From: Aeromicrobium sp. Root344
GTDB taxonomy: Bacteria > Actinomycetota > Actinomycetes > Propionibacteriales > Nocardioidaceae
Length of the DNA stretch: 55,512 nucleotides
NCBI RefSeq assembly: GCF_001425755.1
Contig: NZ_LMDH01000001.1
Coordinates: 1,378,403-1,433,914 of the forward strand
Direction: 5' to 3'
A model generated the notes under the pieces. The model was not told the DNA's origin. It worked only from the letters and a program-made list of their open reading frames with translations, and ran no database searches. Positions 25,326 through 39,596 of this stretch are shown piece after piece. A program made the translations under genes and the position numbers. Positions within the stretch are counted from its first letter, which is position 1, and each line of letters begins with the position of its first letter.

Positions 25326-25436
25326 TCAGACCTTGTCGCTGGCAGCCGCCCACGTGTCGGCCGGCTTGCTCTTCGACTTCGACAGGGCCCAGAAGACACC
25401 GGCCGCAGCGAGCCCGAGGGCGATGATCTTCTTCAT
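25326..25436 (-). CDS. DLW-39 family small protein
   Basis: 36 residues: MKKIIALGLAAAGVFWALSK, a basic start and one hydrophobic helix, then a short polar tail with the conserved DTWAAASD (DLW-like) motif. AGGAGG lies seven bases before the ATG. The gene sits between tRNA-Ile and tRNA-Ala, exactly where DLW-39 proteins are found in actinobacteria. The frame also extends upstream through the tRNA-Ile gene, but that part is not coding. Function is unknown. Confidence 0.85.
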   Translation of the reverse strand: MKKIIALGLAAAGVFWALSKSKSKPADTWAAASDKV

Positions 25437-25453
25437 GGAACCTCCTGTGCGAG

Positions 25454-25528
25454 TGGGCGTACGAGGACTTGAACCTCGGACCTCATCCTTATCAGGGATG
25501 CGCTCTAACCAAGCTGAGCTATACGCCC
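25454..25528 (-). tRNA. tRNA-Ile (anticodon GAT)
   Basis: 75 bases including the discriminator A. The minus strand begins GGGCGTATAGCTCAGCTTGG, the anticodon loop is CTGATAA with GAT, and the T-arm is CGAGGTTCAAGTCCTCG. The acceptor stem is a perfect 7-bp match (GGGCGTA with TACGCCC). CCA is not encoded. Confidence 0.97.
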
Positions 25529-25585
25529 GCAACAGCGGTGAACTTTACCGCACCGCCTGCCGGTCTCCCAAAACGGGGAGGGGTC

Positions 25586-26355
25586 TTACTTCTCTTCGGC
25601 GAACGTGACCTCCACACCGCCGAGGAGCTGCGCCGCGAGGTTGTAGAGATGGGCGCCGATCGTGGCCAGTGCCGTGGTCAGGATGACGTTGATCGCCGAC
25701 AGCACCAGGGTCAGTCCGACCATGCGCCCGAAGCCGAGGTAGTCGGTGATGTTGAAGCTCGTCGAGTCATCGCTCAGCACCGAGGTGACGCTGCCGTTGA
25801 TCTGGTCCCAGACCCCGGTCGCCTCCATGACGACCCAGAAGATCGACACCGCGACGACCGCCACGATCATCATCGCGACCGAGATGGCGAACGCCATGCG
25901 GGTGACCGACCACGGCTCGATGTGCGTCAGTCGCAGGCTGGCGCGCCGCTCCTTCTTGGAACCCGACTCCGGCGCCGGACTGAGCGTCGCTCCGGATGTC
26001 GTCGTGGACCGCTCGACCGGCGTCTCGACCTTGTCCTTGACCGCAGGGATCACCGCGGTGGTCGACGGCGACTGGTTGGTCGTACGCGCGTAGTCCGCCG
26101 CAGTGAGCGGCCGGCTGTCCGACGAGGTGTCGTCCTCGTCGTCCGAGGCGTCCGACACCGATGCCGGCGTCGGGGTCGGGCGCGGACGGCCCTTGTCGGT
26201 CTGTGGTCCGCTCGACGATCCGTTGCTGGCAGCCGCCGATTTCTTGGCCGGAGCCCGCTTGGCCGGTTTGGGGATCCGGGGGACCTCCTGCGTCGGCGCC
26301 GCGTCTGCCGCGCTGGAGCCCGGCGCGGAGGTCGGGTCCTGCTTGTCGTCTTCGG

Positions 26356-26359
<4 letters not shown>
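25586..26359 (-). CDS. DUF3566 family membrane protein
   Basis: 257 residues. The first 140 or so are Pro/Ser/Ala/Asp-rich and probably disordered. The C-terminal DUF3566 domain has two membrane helices (about 152-175 and 212-237) and begins with [14 protein letters not shown]. It is found directly after gyrA in most actinobacteria; its function is unknown. The start overlaps the gyrA stop by four bases, so it belongs to the gyrBA transcript. Confidence 0.9.
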
Positions 26360-28911
<2,552 letters not shown>

Positions 28912-28928
28912 CAGTGAGCCCTGTCAGG

Positions 28929-30956
<2,028 letters not shown>

Positions 30957-31153
30957 TCAGCGTTTACCCACAGTTCCCGAGTGGCGCGTCGCGACCGCCA
31001 TGTGCCCCTGAGAGCGACAAAACAGCGGCTGTGACGTTGTGGCAGACCCTCCAACAACCTCGGGTATGGCTCCAGGTGCTCCGAGCCGCCCATGCGGCGG
31101 CGGTGTTGCCACGCGCCGACGACGTCTTGGGTCCCATCGGGCATCGTAGAGGA

Positions 31154-31948
31154 ATGAGCACGACCGCCGTCCGCCGAGACACCGCGCTGCCCGCGCTCGC
31201 GACGGCAGTTGCCGCCGCGGTCACGCTCGTCGTGATGGTGCGCGTCGCGCTGCAGTCGTCGCGCGGACAGCAGTGGGACGACGACGCGATGCGTACGGTC
31301 GTCGCCGGCCGCGACACCCAGCTCACCCTGCTGAGCGGGCTCGGCTACGTGTCGATCGGCGCGATCGTGGCGGTGGCGGTGGCGTGCGCCGGTGTCGCCC
31401 TGCTGCGGGGCAAGGGCCGGCTCGCGATCGGCGCGGCGGTCATCATCGGGGGCGCCGACATCACGACGCAGGTCCTCAAGCACTCGTTCCTCGACCGGCC
31501 CGACTTCGGCCTCGCCATGCTCAACAGCCTGCCGAGCGGCCACACCACGGTGGTCGCCAGCGGGGTCGGCGCCGCGCTGCTCGTCGCGCCCGGTGGCGTA
31601 CGCCCACTCGTCGCAGCGGCGGGTGGCTTCGCCACGACCCTCACCGGCGCCTCCACGATCGTGGCGGGCTGGCACCGGCCCGCCGATGTCGTCGCCGCCC
31701 TGGCGGTCAGCCTGGTCTGGACCGGCCTGGTCGCGTGGTGCTTCCACGGACCGCGAACCCCGGTGACCGGTACGTTCGTCAGCGCGCTCGTCGGCTGTGC
31801 CGCCGCGCTGGCCTTCCTCGTCGCGGTCGGGGTGCGCCCGGCGTACGGCTGGGTCGGTTTCACCCAGGCGTCACTCGTCCTCGGCGCCGTCACCGCGGTC
31901 ACGGCAGCGTTCGTCGTCCTCGCCGCAGCCGTGTCACCCGCGGAGTAG
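31154..31948 (+). CDS. PAP2-family phosphatase (membrane)
   Basis: 264 residues with six hydrophobic helices. The phosphatase motifs are present: KHSFLDRPD (first), LPSGHTT near residue 131 and STIVAGWHRPADVVAA near 171 (third, with His and Asp). Such enzymes dephosphorylate lipid phosphates such as undecaprenyl diphosphate or phosphatidic acid; which one is unknown. The ATG at 31154 has AGAGGA directly upstream. It is transcribed against the flanking dciA and gyrB genes and head-on to replication, so it is probably a late insertion into the conserved recF-dciA-gyrB order. Confidence 0.88.
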   Translation: MSTTAVRRDTALPALATAVAAAVTLVVMVRVALQSSRGQQWDDDAMRTVVAGRDTQLTLLSGLGYVSIGAIVAVAVACAGVALLRGKGRLAIGAAVIIGGADITTQVLKHSFLDRPDFGLAMLNSLPSGHTTVVASGVGAALLVAPGGVRPLVAAAGGFATTLTGASTIVAGWHRPADVVAALAVSLVWTGLVAWCFHGPRTPVTGTFVSALVGCAAALAFLVAVGVRPAYGWVGFTQASLVLGAVTAVTAAFVVLAAAVSPAE

Positions 31949-31953
31949 CCTCC

Positions 31954-32457
31954 TCAGCCGTAGGTGTCCCTCGGGCCTCGGGCGCCGCGGATCGAGCGCG
32001 GCCCCTTCTTCCACGACGGTGCCTGAGGCCCGCGGACGACGATCCGCAGCACGGAGCCGTCGCCCATCAGCTCGTTGAGCTTCGCCACGATGCGCGGCGC
32101 CAGCAGCCGGAGCTGGGTGGCCCAGGCCGTCGAGTCCGTACGGACCTCGACCTCGCCGTCGTCGAACGCGATGACCTCGGAGTGCTGGGCGACCTCCGGA
32201 CCGACGATGGTCGCCCAGTCGGTGAACACTCTTTGCGCGGCGAGCCGCTCGTCCCATCCCTGGTCGTTGACGACCTCGCCGAGCAGGTCGGCCAGCAGGC
32301 TCGGCTCGTCGCGAGCGCCGCGAGCGGGTTTGGCCGGCCGCACGCGTCGTTTGCCCGACGGCGGGACGGGCGAGCCCTTGCCGCGGTAGGACTTGGCGAT
32401 GTCGCGGGCGAGGTCGAGGCCGTCGTCGCGCGGTGCCGGTGTGTCGGAGTCAGTCAC
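31954..32457 (-). CDS. dciA: DciA family protein (DUF721), replicative helicase-associated
   Basis: 167 residues. A disordered basic N-terminus (about 1-50) is followed by the DUF721 domain with [33 protein letters not shown] and [10 protein letters not shown]. DciA helps load or operate the replicative DnaB helicase in bacteria without DnaC; the mycobacterial homologue is encoded after recF, as here. The start overlaps the recF end by eight bases. Confidence 0.9.
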   Translation of the reverse strand: MTDSDTPAPRDDGLDLARDIAKSYRGKGSPVPPSGKRRVRPAKPARGARDEPSLLADLLGEVVNDQGWDERLAAQRVFTDWATIVGPEVAQHSEVIAFDDGEVEVRTDSTAWATQLRLLAPRIVAKLNELMGDGSVLRIVVRGPQAPSWKKGPRSIRGARGPRDTYG

Positions 32458-33574
32458 GGACGACCTCCCCTCCTGCGACGTTGAAACGGTGACCCTTGAG
32501 AGCCTCGGGCACGTCGTCCGCCACGGCGGCGGTGACCAGCACCTGCTCGGCGTCGCCGACGAGCTCGGCGAGCTGCTGGCGGCGGCCCTGGTCGAGCTCG
32601 GCGAACACGTCGTCGAGGATCAGCACGGGGTCGTCATCATCCTCGCGCAGCAGCTCGAACGACGCGAGCCTCAACGCCAGCGCGAGCGACCAGGCTTCGC
32701 CGTGACTCGCGTAGCCCTTGGCGGGGAGCTCGCCGATCGTCAGCGTCACGTCGTCGCGGTGCGGGCCGACCAGGCTGATCCCGCGGTCCATCTCGTCGCC
32801 CCGCCGCCGGGCGATCTCGTCGAGGAGCGCCACGCGGATCGCTTCCTGGTCGCGTAGGTCCGGATCCAGGTCCAGCGACGGCTTGTAGATCGCGGTGACG
32901 TCGCGGCGATCGGGTGCCGCGGCCGCCGCCACGCGCACGTATGCCTCGGCGAGGTGGGGCGCGAGCGCGTCGAGCAGCAGCAGTCGGGTCGACACGAGCT
33001 CGGCTCCGGTGCGGGCGAGGTTGTCGTCCCAGATGTCGAGCGTCGCGATCTCGACGTTGCGACGGCCGCGCGCAGACTTCAGCAGGGTGTTGCGCTGCTT
33101 GAGCACGCGGTCGTAGTCGCCGCGTACGCCGGCCAGTCGTGGCGTGCGCAGCACGAGCAGCGAGTCGAGGAACCGGCGCCGGTCCGACGGATCGCCCTTC
33201 ACGAGCGCCAGGTCCTCGGGCGAGAACATCACGGTGCGCAGCACGCCGATGAGGTCTCGGGTGCGTGGGAGGGCGCCGCGATTGATGCGGGCCCGATTGG
33301 CCTTGCCCGGCGTGATCTCCAGCTCGAGGAGCGCGGTGCGATCACCCTTGACGACGTCGGCACGGACGACCGCACGTTCGGCGCCCGCGCGGATGAGTGG
33401 AGCGTCGCTCGACACCCGGTGGGAGTCGAGCCGGGACAGGTAGTCGATCGCCTCGACCAAGTTGGTCTTGCCCTGCCCGTTGGACCCGATGAACGCCGTG
33501 GCGCCGGGCTCCAGGTCGATCTCGACGGTGTCGTACGACCGGAAGTCGTGCAGGGTCAGGCGACTGACGTGCAC
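32450..33574 (-). CDS. recF: DNA replication/repair protein RecF
   Basis: 374 residues, SMC-like ABC ATPase. Walker A is [13 protein letters not shown] near residue 30, the signature region is near 275 ([14 protein letters not shown]) and Walker B is [13 protein letters not shown] near 310. RecF promotes RecA loading at gaps. The start is [15 protein letters not shown], typical. It follows gnd with a 3-bp gap and overlaps dciA. Confidence 0.95.
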   Translation of the reverse strand: MHVSRLTLHDFRSYDTVEIDLEPGATAFIGSNGQGKTNLVEAIDYLSRLDSHRVSSDAPLIRAGAERAVVRADVVKGDRTALLELEITPGKANRARINRGALPRTRDLIGVLRTVMFSPEDLALVKGDPSDRRRFLDSLLVLRTPRLAGVRGDYDRVLKQRNTLLKSARGRRNVEIATLDIWDDNLARTGAELVSTRLLLLDALAPHLAEAYVRVAAAAAPDRRDVTAIYKPSLDLDPDLRDQEAIRVALLDEIARRRGDEMDRGISLVGPHRDDVTLTIGELPAKGYASHGEAWSLALALRLASFELLREDDDDPVLILDDVFAELDQGRRQQLAELVGDAEQVLVTAAVADDVPEALKGHRFNVAGGEVVRD

Positions 33575-33577
33575 GAG

Positions 33578-34501
33578 CTAGACGGGATCTGCGTGATCCG
33601 GTGCCGCCGGGTCGAGACCCTTCTCCTCGGCAGCCTTGACCGCGTGGCCGCCGAACTGCTGGCGCATCGCGGCGACGGCCTGCATCGCCGGCGACTCCTC
33701 CTGGCGGGAGGTGAAGCGCGCGAACAGCGACGCGGCGATCGTGTGCATCGGAACGGCGTTGTCGATCGCCGCCTCGACGGTCCACCGGCCCTCGCCGGAG
33801 TCCTCGGCGTAGCCGCGGACCTTGGACAGACCCGGGTCCTCCTCGAGCGCCTTGACCAGGAGGTCGAGCAACCACGAGCGGACGACGGTGCCCTCGCGCC
33901 ACGAGTCGAAGACCTCGGTGACGTTGTCGACCATGTCGACCTTCTCGAGCAGCTCGAAGCCCTCGGCGTAGGCCTGCATCATGGCGTACTCGATGCCGTT
34001 GTGGACCATCTTGGAGAAGTGCCCGGCACCCACGCGCCCGGCGTGCACGAAGCCGGAGTCACCCTCGGGCTTGAGCGCGTCGAACGCGGGCTGCACCTTG
34101 GCGATGTCCTCGGCGGTGCCTCCGGCCATCAGTGCGTAGCCGTTGTCGAGTCCCCAGACGCCGCCGCTGACCCCGCAGTCGACGTAGCCGATGCCCTTGT
34201 CGGCGGCGAGTGCTGCGTGCTTCTCGTCGTCGGTCCAGCGTGAGTTGCCGCCGTCGACGATGACGTCACCCTCGCCGAGGAGCTCGATGAGCTGCTCGAC
34301 CGTGGACCGCGTGATGTCGCCGGCCGGGACCATGACCCACACGACCTTGGGTGATGGCAGCTGCTGGACGAGCTCCTCGAGGGACGCCACGTCGGAGACA
34401 TCAGGATTGCGGTCGTAGCCCACGACGGTGACGCCACCGTTGCGCATGCGGGTGCGCATGTTGCCACCCATCTTGCCGAGTCCGACGAGTCCGATGTCCA
34501 T
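33578..34501 (-). CDS. gnd: 6-phosphogluconate dehydrogenase, decarboxylating (short type)
   Basis: 307 residues, the short form common in actinobacteria. The NAD(P) site is GLVGLGKMGGNM at the N-terminus, the substrate site is GVSGGVWGL near residue 130 and KMVHNGIEYAMMQAY near 182 carries the catalytic Lys. It makes ribulose 5-phosphate, CO2 and NAD(P)H. GGAGGGAC precedes the ATG. It sits between dnaN and recF, as in Streptomyces and related genera; the reason for this linkage is unknown. Confidence 0.93.
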   Translation of the reverse strand: MDIGLVGLGKMGGNMRTRMRNGGVTVVGYDRNPDVSDVASLEELVQQLPSPKVVWVMVPAGDITRSTVEQLIELLGEGDVIVDGGNSRWTDDEKHAALAADKGIGYVDCGVSGGVWGLDNGYALMAGGTAEDIAKVQPAFDALKPEGDSGFVHAGRVGAGHFSKMVHNGIEYAMMQAYAEGFELLEKVDMVDNVTEVFDSWREGTVVRSWLLDLLVKALEEDPGLSKVRGYAEDSGEGRWTVEAAIDNAVPMHTIAASLFARFTSRQEESPAMQAVAAMRQQFGGHAVKAAEEKGLDPAAPDHADPV

Positions 34502-34520
34502 GTGCGAGTCCCTCCGAGAG

Positions 34521-35663
34521 TCAGTTCTGCAGGCGTACGGGCATGATCAGGTAGCGGAACGCGACGTCAGGGTCGGCCCCGATCTCCTGGACGCCCGAGA
34601 TCGCTGCTGGCTTGGTGTGTTGCGTGAACGACAGGTGCACGACCGGGTCCGACATGACGGCGAGCCCTTCGAGCAGGTAGGTCGGGTTGAAGCCGATCGA
34701 GATGTCCGCGCCCTCGATCGTCGCCTCGATCGACTCCGACGCCTGGGCCTCGTCGCCGCTGCCGGCCTCGAGCAGGAGCTGACCGTCGGAGAACGTCAGG
34801 CGTACGGGTGTGTTGCGCTCGGCGACCAGCGCGACGCGCTTGACCGAGTCGACGAAGGCCTGCGTCTCGACGTAGGCGACGGTCTCGGCCTGCGCCTGGA
34901 ACAGTTGGCGTACGCGCGGGAAGTCACCCTCGAGAAGTCGCGTCGTGGTGCGGCGGGTGCCGTTGCCGACGGTGCCTTCGAAGCCGATCAACCCGTCGCC
35001 GGACTCACCCGAGGACACCGCGATCGTGACGTCGCCACCGGAGGTCAGCGATCGCGCCGTCTCGTTGAGCACCCGGGCGGGTACGAGTGCCTGGGCGGAG
35101 AGGTCACTCGCCTCGGGGTACCACTCGAGGTCGCGAAGGCTCGCGCGGAAGCGGTCGGTCGCCATGAGCGAGATCGTCGAGCCCTCGAGCTCCAGGCGTA
35201 CACCCGTCAGCAGGGGCAGCATCTCGTCGCGGCCGGCGGCGGCGCTGGCCTGCGACACCGCGGTGGCGAAGTCGTCGGCCTTGATCGTGCCGGAGGCCGT
35301 GGGCATCTCGGGCAGCTGCGGATACTCCTCGACCGGCATGGTCTGCAGGCTGAATCGCGCGTTGCCGCAGATGACCTGCACCTTCGTGCCGTCGAGCGAG
35401 ATGTCGACGGGCTTGGCCGGGAGGGCCTTGACGATCTCGGCGAGCAACCGGCCGGAGACCAGGGCGCGGCCGTCGGCGCTGACCTCGGCCGGCAGTGTGG
35501 CGCGGGTCGAGGTCTCGTAGTCGAACCCGGACAGGGTGAGGCCGTCCGCGGCGGTCTCGATGAGCAGGCCGGCGAGCACGGGAACGCTCGGACGGTTGGG
35601 CAGGCTGCGGGCTGTCCAGGCAACGGCGTCGGCAAGCGTGTCGCGGTCGATGCGGAATTTCAC
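34521..35663 (-). CDS. dnaN: DNA polymerase III sliding clamp (beta)
   Basis: 380 residues of three clamp domains. The start KFRIDRDTLADAVAWTAR, the middle DRFRASLRDLEW and the C-terminal YLIMPVRLQN are typical. The GTG at 35663 is chosen because the protein then begins at the family start and GGAAAGG lies about 10 bases upstream; the longer frame upstream runs into oriC. It tethers polymerase to DNA. Together with oriC (35664-36063) it follows dnaA in the usual dnaA-oriC-dnaN order. Confidence 0.97.
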   Translation of the reverse strand: MKFRIDRDTLADAVAWTARSLPNRPSVPVLAGLLIETAADGLTLSGFDYETSTRATLPAEVSADGRALVSGRLLAEIVKALPAKPVDISLDGTKVQVICGNARFSLQTMPVEEYPQLPEMPTASGTIKADDFATAVSQASAAAGRDEMLPLLTGVRLELEGSTISLMATDRFRASLRDLEWYPEASDLSAQALVPARVLNETARSLTSGGDVTIAVSSGESGDGLIGFEGTVGNGTRRTTTRLLEGDFPRVRQLFQAQAETVAYVETQAFVDSVKRVALVAERNTPVRLTFSDGQLLLEAGSGDEAQASESIEATIEGADISIGFNPTYLLEGLAVMSDPVVHLSFTQHTKPAAISGVQEIGADPDVAFRYLIMPVRLQN

Positions 35664-36063
35664 GTGATGGGGCCTTTCCGAGGACGGGAGCCGTCGGGAT
35701 GAATCCTGCCACGGTATCCGTGACCGGAGGTATTCAGGGGAAGCGCCGAAGATGTCATCCACACACACCTCGCGACATGACTTCCGCTGGGGTTGCTGAG
35801 ATAAAGAAGAGTAGTAGTCGTAGTAGCGTCTGTGGATTCGGTGGACAACCGCGATATGTGCTGCAAGTGCGGCTCGGGAGCCGGTGGACAACCTGTGTCC
35901 GGCCGGACCGTGAAACTACAAGATGCTGTGGATGTCGGTTCTGCGTTCACACGGTGTTCACATGGCGACGGGTGATGTCCACGTGACTCGTGGGTTTTCC
36001 CACAGTGCCATCCCCAGCTGTGTATGTCCCAGGTGTGAATGGTCCTGATGGGCCATTCACACG
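35664..36063. other. Chromosomal replication origin oriC (dnaA-dnaN intergenic)
   Basis: The 400-bp gap between dnaA and dnaN has several DnaA-box-like 9-mers: TCATCCACA (35755), TGTGGATTC (35831), GGTGGACAA (35840 and 35883), TGTGGATGT (35927) and TTTCCCACA (35996). The two GGTGGACAA copies are one mismatch from the mycobacterial reverse box TGTGGACAA. None is a perfect consensus box. An AT-richer stretch with repeated TAG triplets at 35798-35829 is the likely unwinding site. Confidence 0.88.
35798..35848 (-). promoter_or_regulatory. Candidate basal unwinding element: DnaA boxes, spacer and DnaA-trios
   Basis: On the minus strand the order is TTGTCCACC, GAATCCACA, a short GACG spacer, CTACTACGACTACTAC, then TCTTCTTTATCTCA. 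The triplets read 3'-GAT-GAT-GCT-GAT-GAT-5' on the plus strand and fit the 3'-(G/A)A(T/C)-5' trio, apart from GCT. The orientation relative to dnaA and dnaN matches Bacillus subtilis. Confidence 0.6.
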
Positions 36064-37527
36064 TCATGACTGGCGGGCCTGCTGCTTGATGCGTGCCGTC
36101 AGCTCGGTGACCTGGTTGTAGACCGCGTGCTTCTCGGCCATGAGCTTGCGGATCTTGCGGTCGGCATGCATCACGGTCGTGTGGTCACGGTTGCCGAACT
36201 CCTGGCCGATCTTGGGCAGCGACATGTCGGTCAGCTCGCGGCACAGATACATGGCGATCTGCCGGGCGAGCACGAGGTTGCGGCTCCGGTTGGTGCTGCA
36301 GAGGTCGTCGATCGAGAACTCCGAGTAGGCCGCCGTCTGCGCCATGATCATGCCGACCGTGATGTCAGGCTCCTCACCTTCGGCGATGAGGTCCTTGAGC
36401 ACGATCTGCGCCAGCTGCAGGTCGACCGTCGTGCCGTTGAGATTGGCGAACGCGGTCGCGCGGATCAACGCACCCTCGAGCTCACGGATGTTGGTCTGCA
36501 CCTTGCTCGCGATGAACTCGAGCACGTCGGCCGGCGCAGTGAGCTTCTCGTTGGCGGCCTTCTTGCGGAGGATCGCGATGCGCGTCTCGAGGTCGGGCGG
36601 CTGGACGTCGGTGGTGAGGCCCCACTCGAACCGGTTGCGCAGGCGGTCCTCGAGCGTCGTCAGGTTCTTGGGCGGCCGGTCCGAGGTCATCACGATCTGC
36701 TTGTTCTCGTTGTGCAGCGCGTTGAACGTGTGGAAGAACTCGGTCTGCGTCGACTCCTTGCCCTCCAGGAACTGGATGTCGTCGACCAGAAGCACGTCGA
36801 TCTCGCGGTACTTGCGCTTGAGCGCGGCGGTGCGGTTCTCACGGATCGCGTTGATGACGTCGTTGGTGAACTCCTCGCTGTTGACATAGCGCACCCGCGA
36901 GGAGGGATAGAGGTTGAGGACGTAGTGGCCGATCGCGTGCAGCAGGTGAGTCTTGCCGAGCCCGGACTCGCCGTGGATCACCAGGGGGTTGTACGCCTTG
37001 CCCGGCGCCTCGGCGACCGCGACTGCGGCAGCGTGGGCGAATCGGTTGGACGAGCCGATGACGAAGTTCTCGAAGAGGTAGCGCGGATTGAGGCGGGCCT
37101 CGGCGACGCTGCCGATGCGCGGCGGCGTCGTCTTGCGCTCCGCCCACGTGGGGACGAACTCGTCCTGGTCGTCGTCGTCCTCGTCGTCGAGGTCGTTGTC
37201 CTGCCCGTACACGTTGGGCTGGTTTGTCGATAAATCGTCTTGTCGACTCTGGTGGGTGTCGATGAGCGTCGGCTCGATCGTGACCACGAGCCGGGTCTCC
37301 TGCTGCAGCGTCGTGCTGATGGCGTGCTCCAGAGCGGGGCGGACGCGCGACTCGAGCTGTGCACGCGTCAGGTCGTCCTGGACCGCCACGATCATGATGT
37401 TGTTGTGGAGCGTCAACGGCTTGGCGGAGTAGACCCAGACCTTTGCTCCGGGGGACAACGTGTCGACGGCACCTTGCCAGACTCGGTTGAGATGCTCTTC
37501 CGGGCTGGTTTCCTGGCCGTCGTTCAT
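36064..37527 (-). CDS. dnaA: Chromosomal replication initiator protein DnaA
   Basis: 487 residues. Domain I is at the N-terminus, followed by an acidic Asp-rich linker (about 105-125). The AAA+ domain has Walker [17 protein letters not shown] near residue 190, [15 protein letters not shown] near 246 and sensor RNRFEWGL near 302. Domain IV has the DnaA signature [15 protein letters not shown] near 447 that contacts DnaA boxes. GGGAGG lies six bases before the ATG. It melts oriC. The 345-bp gap to rpmH holds DnaA boxes that may allow autoregulation. Confidence 0.98.
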   Translation of the reverse strand: MNDGQETSPEEHLNRVWQGAVDTLSPGAKVWVYSAKPLTLHNNIMIVAVQDDLTRAQLESRVRPALEHAISTTLQQETRLVVTIEPTLIDTHQSRQDDLSTNQPNVYGQDNDLDDEDDDDQDEFVPTWAERKTTPPRIGSVAEARLNPRYLFENFVIGSSNRFAHAAAVAVAEAPGKAYNPLVIHGESGLGKTHLLHAIGHYVLNLYPSSRVRYVNSEEFTNDVINAIRENRTAALKRKYREIDVLLVDDIQFLEGKESTQTEFFHTFNALHNENKQIVMTSDRPPKNLTTLEDRLRNRFEWGLTTDVQPPDLETRIAILRKKAANEKLTAPADVLEFIASKVQTNIRELEGALIRATAFANLNGTTVDLQLAQIVLKDLIAEGEEPDITVGMIMAQTAAYSEFSIDDLCSTNRSRNLVLARQIAMYLCRELTDMSLPKIGQEFGNRDHTTVMHADRKIRKLMAEKHAVYNQVTELTARIKQQARQS

Positions 37528-37872
37528 CCAATGCCTCCCGACACGTCCACATGGTTTTCCACATGGTGTGAATGCGAACTCGAGAGTTGAGGTTGCCTTG
37601 TGGAAAAACTCGATACCGCGGTGACGCTAGCAGCCATGGGGGGTGCTTACAAGCGGAATTCCCCAGCTCGTCCCCAGCGATCGGCGTGTCGTGTGGACGC
37701 GTGGACGTTCGGAGCGTATGGGGATCAGTTTGACCGGGCTCCGGGGCCCCCGTACCGTTGTCTAGTCGTCCTAGAACGACTTCCGCCGCATGCCCACGAC
37801 AACACTCTTTCTCGGTCGTGGGCGAGCGGTGGCCGTCGACCGGCCCAGACTGAGATCCGTGAGGAACACATC
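37528..37872. promoter_or_regulatory. Divergent dnaA/rpmH control region with DnaA boxes
   Basis: 345 bp without a gene. It holds TTTTCCACA (37555-37563) and TGTGGAAAA (37599-37607), an inverted pair of boxes with one mismatch to TTATCCACA, plus ACGTCCACA (37543). They suggest autoregulation of dnaA. Next to rpmH there is a good TTGACC/TACCGT promoter. No other structure was seen. Confidence 0.6.
37730..37758 (+). promoter_or_regulatory. rpmH promoter
   Basis: TTGACC (37730-37735), 17 bp, TACCGT (37753-37758). It lies about 115 bp before the rpmH start codon, giving a leader of about 105 bases. Confidence 0.6.
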
Positions 37873-38010
37873 GTGAGCAAGCGTACTTTCCAGCCGAACA
37901 ACCGTCGTCGTGCCAAGAAGCACGGCTTCCGCCTCCGCATGCGCACCCGCGCCGGCCGCGCGATCCTCGCGGACCGTCGCCGCAAGGGCCGCGCCAAGCT
38001 GTCTGCCTGA
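37873..38010 (+). CDS. rpmH: 50S ribosomal protein L34
   Basis: 45 residues: [20 protein letters not shown] at the start and [11 protein letters not shown] at the end are the universal L34 sequence. The GTG at 37873 gives the normal length; GAGGAA precedes it by about 8 bases. It begins the conserved rpmH-rnpA-yidD-yidC-jag-rsmG run. Confidence 0.97.
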   Translation: MSKRTFQPNNRRRAKKHGFRLRMRTRAGRAILADRRRKGRAKLSA

Positions 38011-38014
38011 GCCG

Positions 38015-38350
38015 TTGCTCGCGCGCGTCCAACGCATGCGCAGCGGGGATGACTTCCGGCACACGATCCGTCGTGGAGCCAAAGGCGTACAACCAACCCT
38101 CGTCACACATGTCGTTCCGGGAACCGGCGGACCCACGTCCGTCGGTTTCGTCGTGAGCAAGGCCGTCGGGTCGGCTGTCGACCGCAATCGGGTCAAGCGC
38201 CAGCTGCGACACCTGATGCGCGACCGGGTCGACCGGCTTCCTGACGGGAGCCGGGTCGTCGTGCGGGCGCTGCCCGCCGCACAGGGCGTACGCTCTGCCA
38301 CGCTCGCCGAACACCTGGATGCCGCGCTGGTGCGAGCCGGTGCTCGATGA
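38015..38350 (+). CDS. rnpA: Ribonuclease P protein component
   Basis: 111 residues. The hallmark [17 protein letters not shown] (RNR motif) is near residue 60; [10 protein letters not shown] precedes it. The TTG at 38015 is preferred because translation then begins [14 protein letters not shown], as in other actinobacterial RnpA proteins; the ATG at 38036 would remove conserved N-terminal residues. It binds RNase P RNA to process tRNA 5' ends. It lies 4 bp after rpmH and overlaps yidD by four bases. Confidence 0.92.
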   Translation: MLARVQRMRSGDDFRHTIRRGAKGVQPTLVTHVVPGTGGPTSVGFVVSKAVGSAVDRNRVKRQLRHLMRDRVDRLPDGSRVVVRALPAAQGVRSATLAEHLDAALVRAGAR

Positions 38351-38589
38351 AATACCCACTGATCTGGTTGTTGAAGGCGTACCGCTTCGCCATCAGCCCG
38401 CTCTATGGTCAGGTCTGCCGCTACCACCCCACCTGCTCGGCCTACGCTCTGCAGGCCGTTGAGACCCACGGTGCGGTGCGCGGAACCTGGCTCGCCGGAC
38501 GTCGTGTCCTGCGCTGCCACCCTTGGAGCGCCGGAGGCTACGACCCGGTGCCACAGTCACACAGAGGAGAACAATGTTCGGCTTCCTAG
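38347..38589 (+). CDS. yidD: YidD, membrane protein insertion efficiency factor
   Basis: 80 residues. The family core is intact: [20 protein letters not shown] near residue 12 with the two conserved Cys, then [10 protein letters not shown] and [14 protein letters not shown]. YidD is a small membrane-associated protein that assists YidC insertion. ATG overlaps the rnpA stop, and its 3' end overlaps the yidC start by 16 bases. Confidence 0.95.
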   Translation: MKYPLIWLLKAYRFAISPLYGQVCRYHPTCSAYALQAVETHGAVRGTWLAGRRVLRCHPWSAGGYDPVPQSHRGEQCSAS

Positions 38590-39596
38590 GCGACATCGGA
38601 TCGGCGATCATGACGCCGCTCTACTACGCGGTGTCGGGGATCCTGCTGGTCTGGCACAAGATCTTTGCGACCGTGATGCCGGAGAACAGCGGCTGGACGT
38701 GGGCGCTCTCGATCGTCGGTCTCACCGTCACGATCCGTACGCTCCTGATCCCGCTGTTCGTCAAGCAGATCAAGTCGAGCCGCAACATGCAGCTCCTGCA
38801 GCCGCAGATCAAGGCGTTGCAGCAGAAGTACAAGCACGACCGTGAGCGCCTGACGCAGGAGCAGATGAAGCTGTGGAAGGAGACCGGCACCAACCCGTTC
38901 GCCTCGTGTCTCCCGCTGATCCTGCAGATGCCGATCTTCTTCGCGCTGTTCCGCGTGATCGACCACGCGTCCAAGTACGAGGGCATCGCCAAGGACGGTG
39001 AGTTCCACAAGGGATTCATGAACTCCGAGAACGCGACGTCGCTGCACAACGCCGTGCTCCTGGGCGCCCGCATCGCCGACACGTTCGTGAACTCGACGGC
39101 GACCGAGACCAAGATCCTGACGATGTCGCTCGTCGTCATCATGTGCATCACGCAGTTCACGACCCAGCGTCAGCTGATGTCCAAGAACATGCCTGCCGAC
39201 GCGATGACGGGCCAGTACGCCCAGCAGCAGAAGCTGCTCCTCTACATCCTCCCCATCGTGTTCGCGGTCGGCGGCGTGGCGTTCCCCCTCGGTGTCCTCT
39301 TCTACTGGACCACCTCGAACTTCTGGACCATGGGTCAGCAGTTCTACGTCATCCGCAACAACCCGGCTCCGGGCACCCCGGCGTTCAAGGCCAAGCAGGA
39401 GCGCGACGCCCGGCACGGCAAGACCGTGACGGAGGACCCGCTGAAGCCGGTCGAGGACGAGGCACCCAAGCCCCCGCCGCGCCAGCAGCCCAGGAACCAG
39501 GCGCGCAGCCAGCGCAAGAAGAAGCCCGCTGGCCCGCCCAAGCGCAAGCCCGACATCACGAGCAAGAACGAGACGGACAAGGACGGCACCCCGTGA
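38574..39596 (+). CDS. yidC: YidC/Oxa1 membrane protein insertase
   Basis: 340 residues with five or so membrane helices. The insertase core has [19 protein letters not shown] near residue 62, [20 protein letters not shown] near 105 and the C-terminal helices [20 protein letters not shown]. The tail is long, basic and Pro-rich (about 270-340), a ribosome-contact type. It inserts membrane proteins alone or with SecYEG. ATG at 38574 has GAGGAG upstream. Overlap with jag is GTGA. Confidence 0.95.
   Translation: MFGFLGDIGSAIMTPLYYAVSGILLVWHKIFATVMPENSGWTWALSIVGLTVTIRTLLIPLFVKQIKSSRNMQLLQPQIKALQQKYKHDRERLTQEQMKLWKETGTNPFASCLPLILQMPIFFALFRVIDHASKYEGIAKDGEFHKGFMNSENATSLHNAVLLGARIADTFVNSTATETKILTMSLVVIMCITQFTTQRQLMSKNMPADAMTGQYAQQQKLLLYILPIVFAVGGVAFPLGVLFYWTTSNFWTMGQQFYVIRNNPAPGTPAFKAKQERDARHGKTVTEDPLKPVEDEAPKPPPRQQPRNQARSQRKKKPAGPPKRKPDITSKNETDKDGTP

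Noticed and set aside
25437..25532. N-terminal extension of the DLW-39 protein
   Set aside because: The extra codons are the tRNA-Ile gene and its flank; a good ribosome site precedes the internal ATG.
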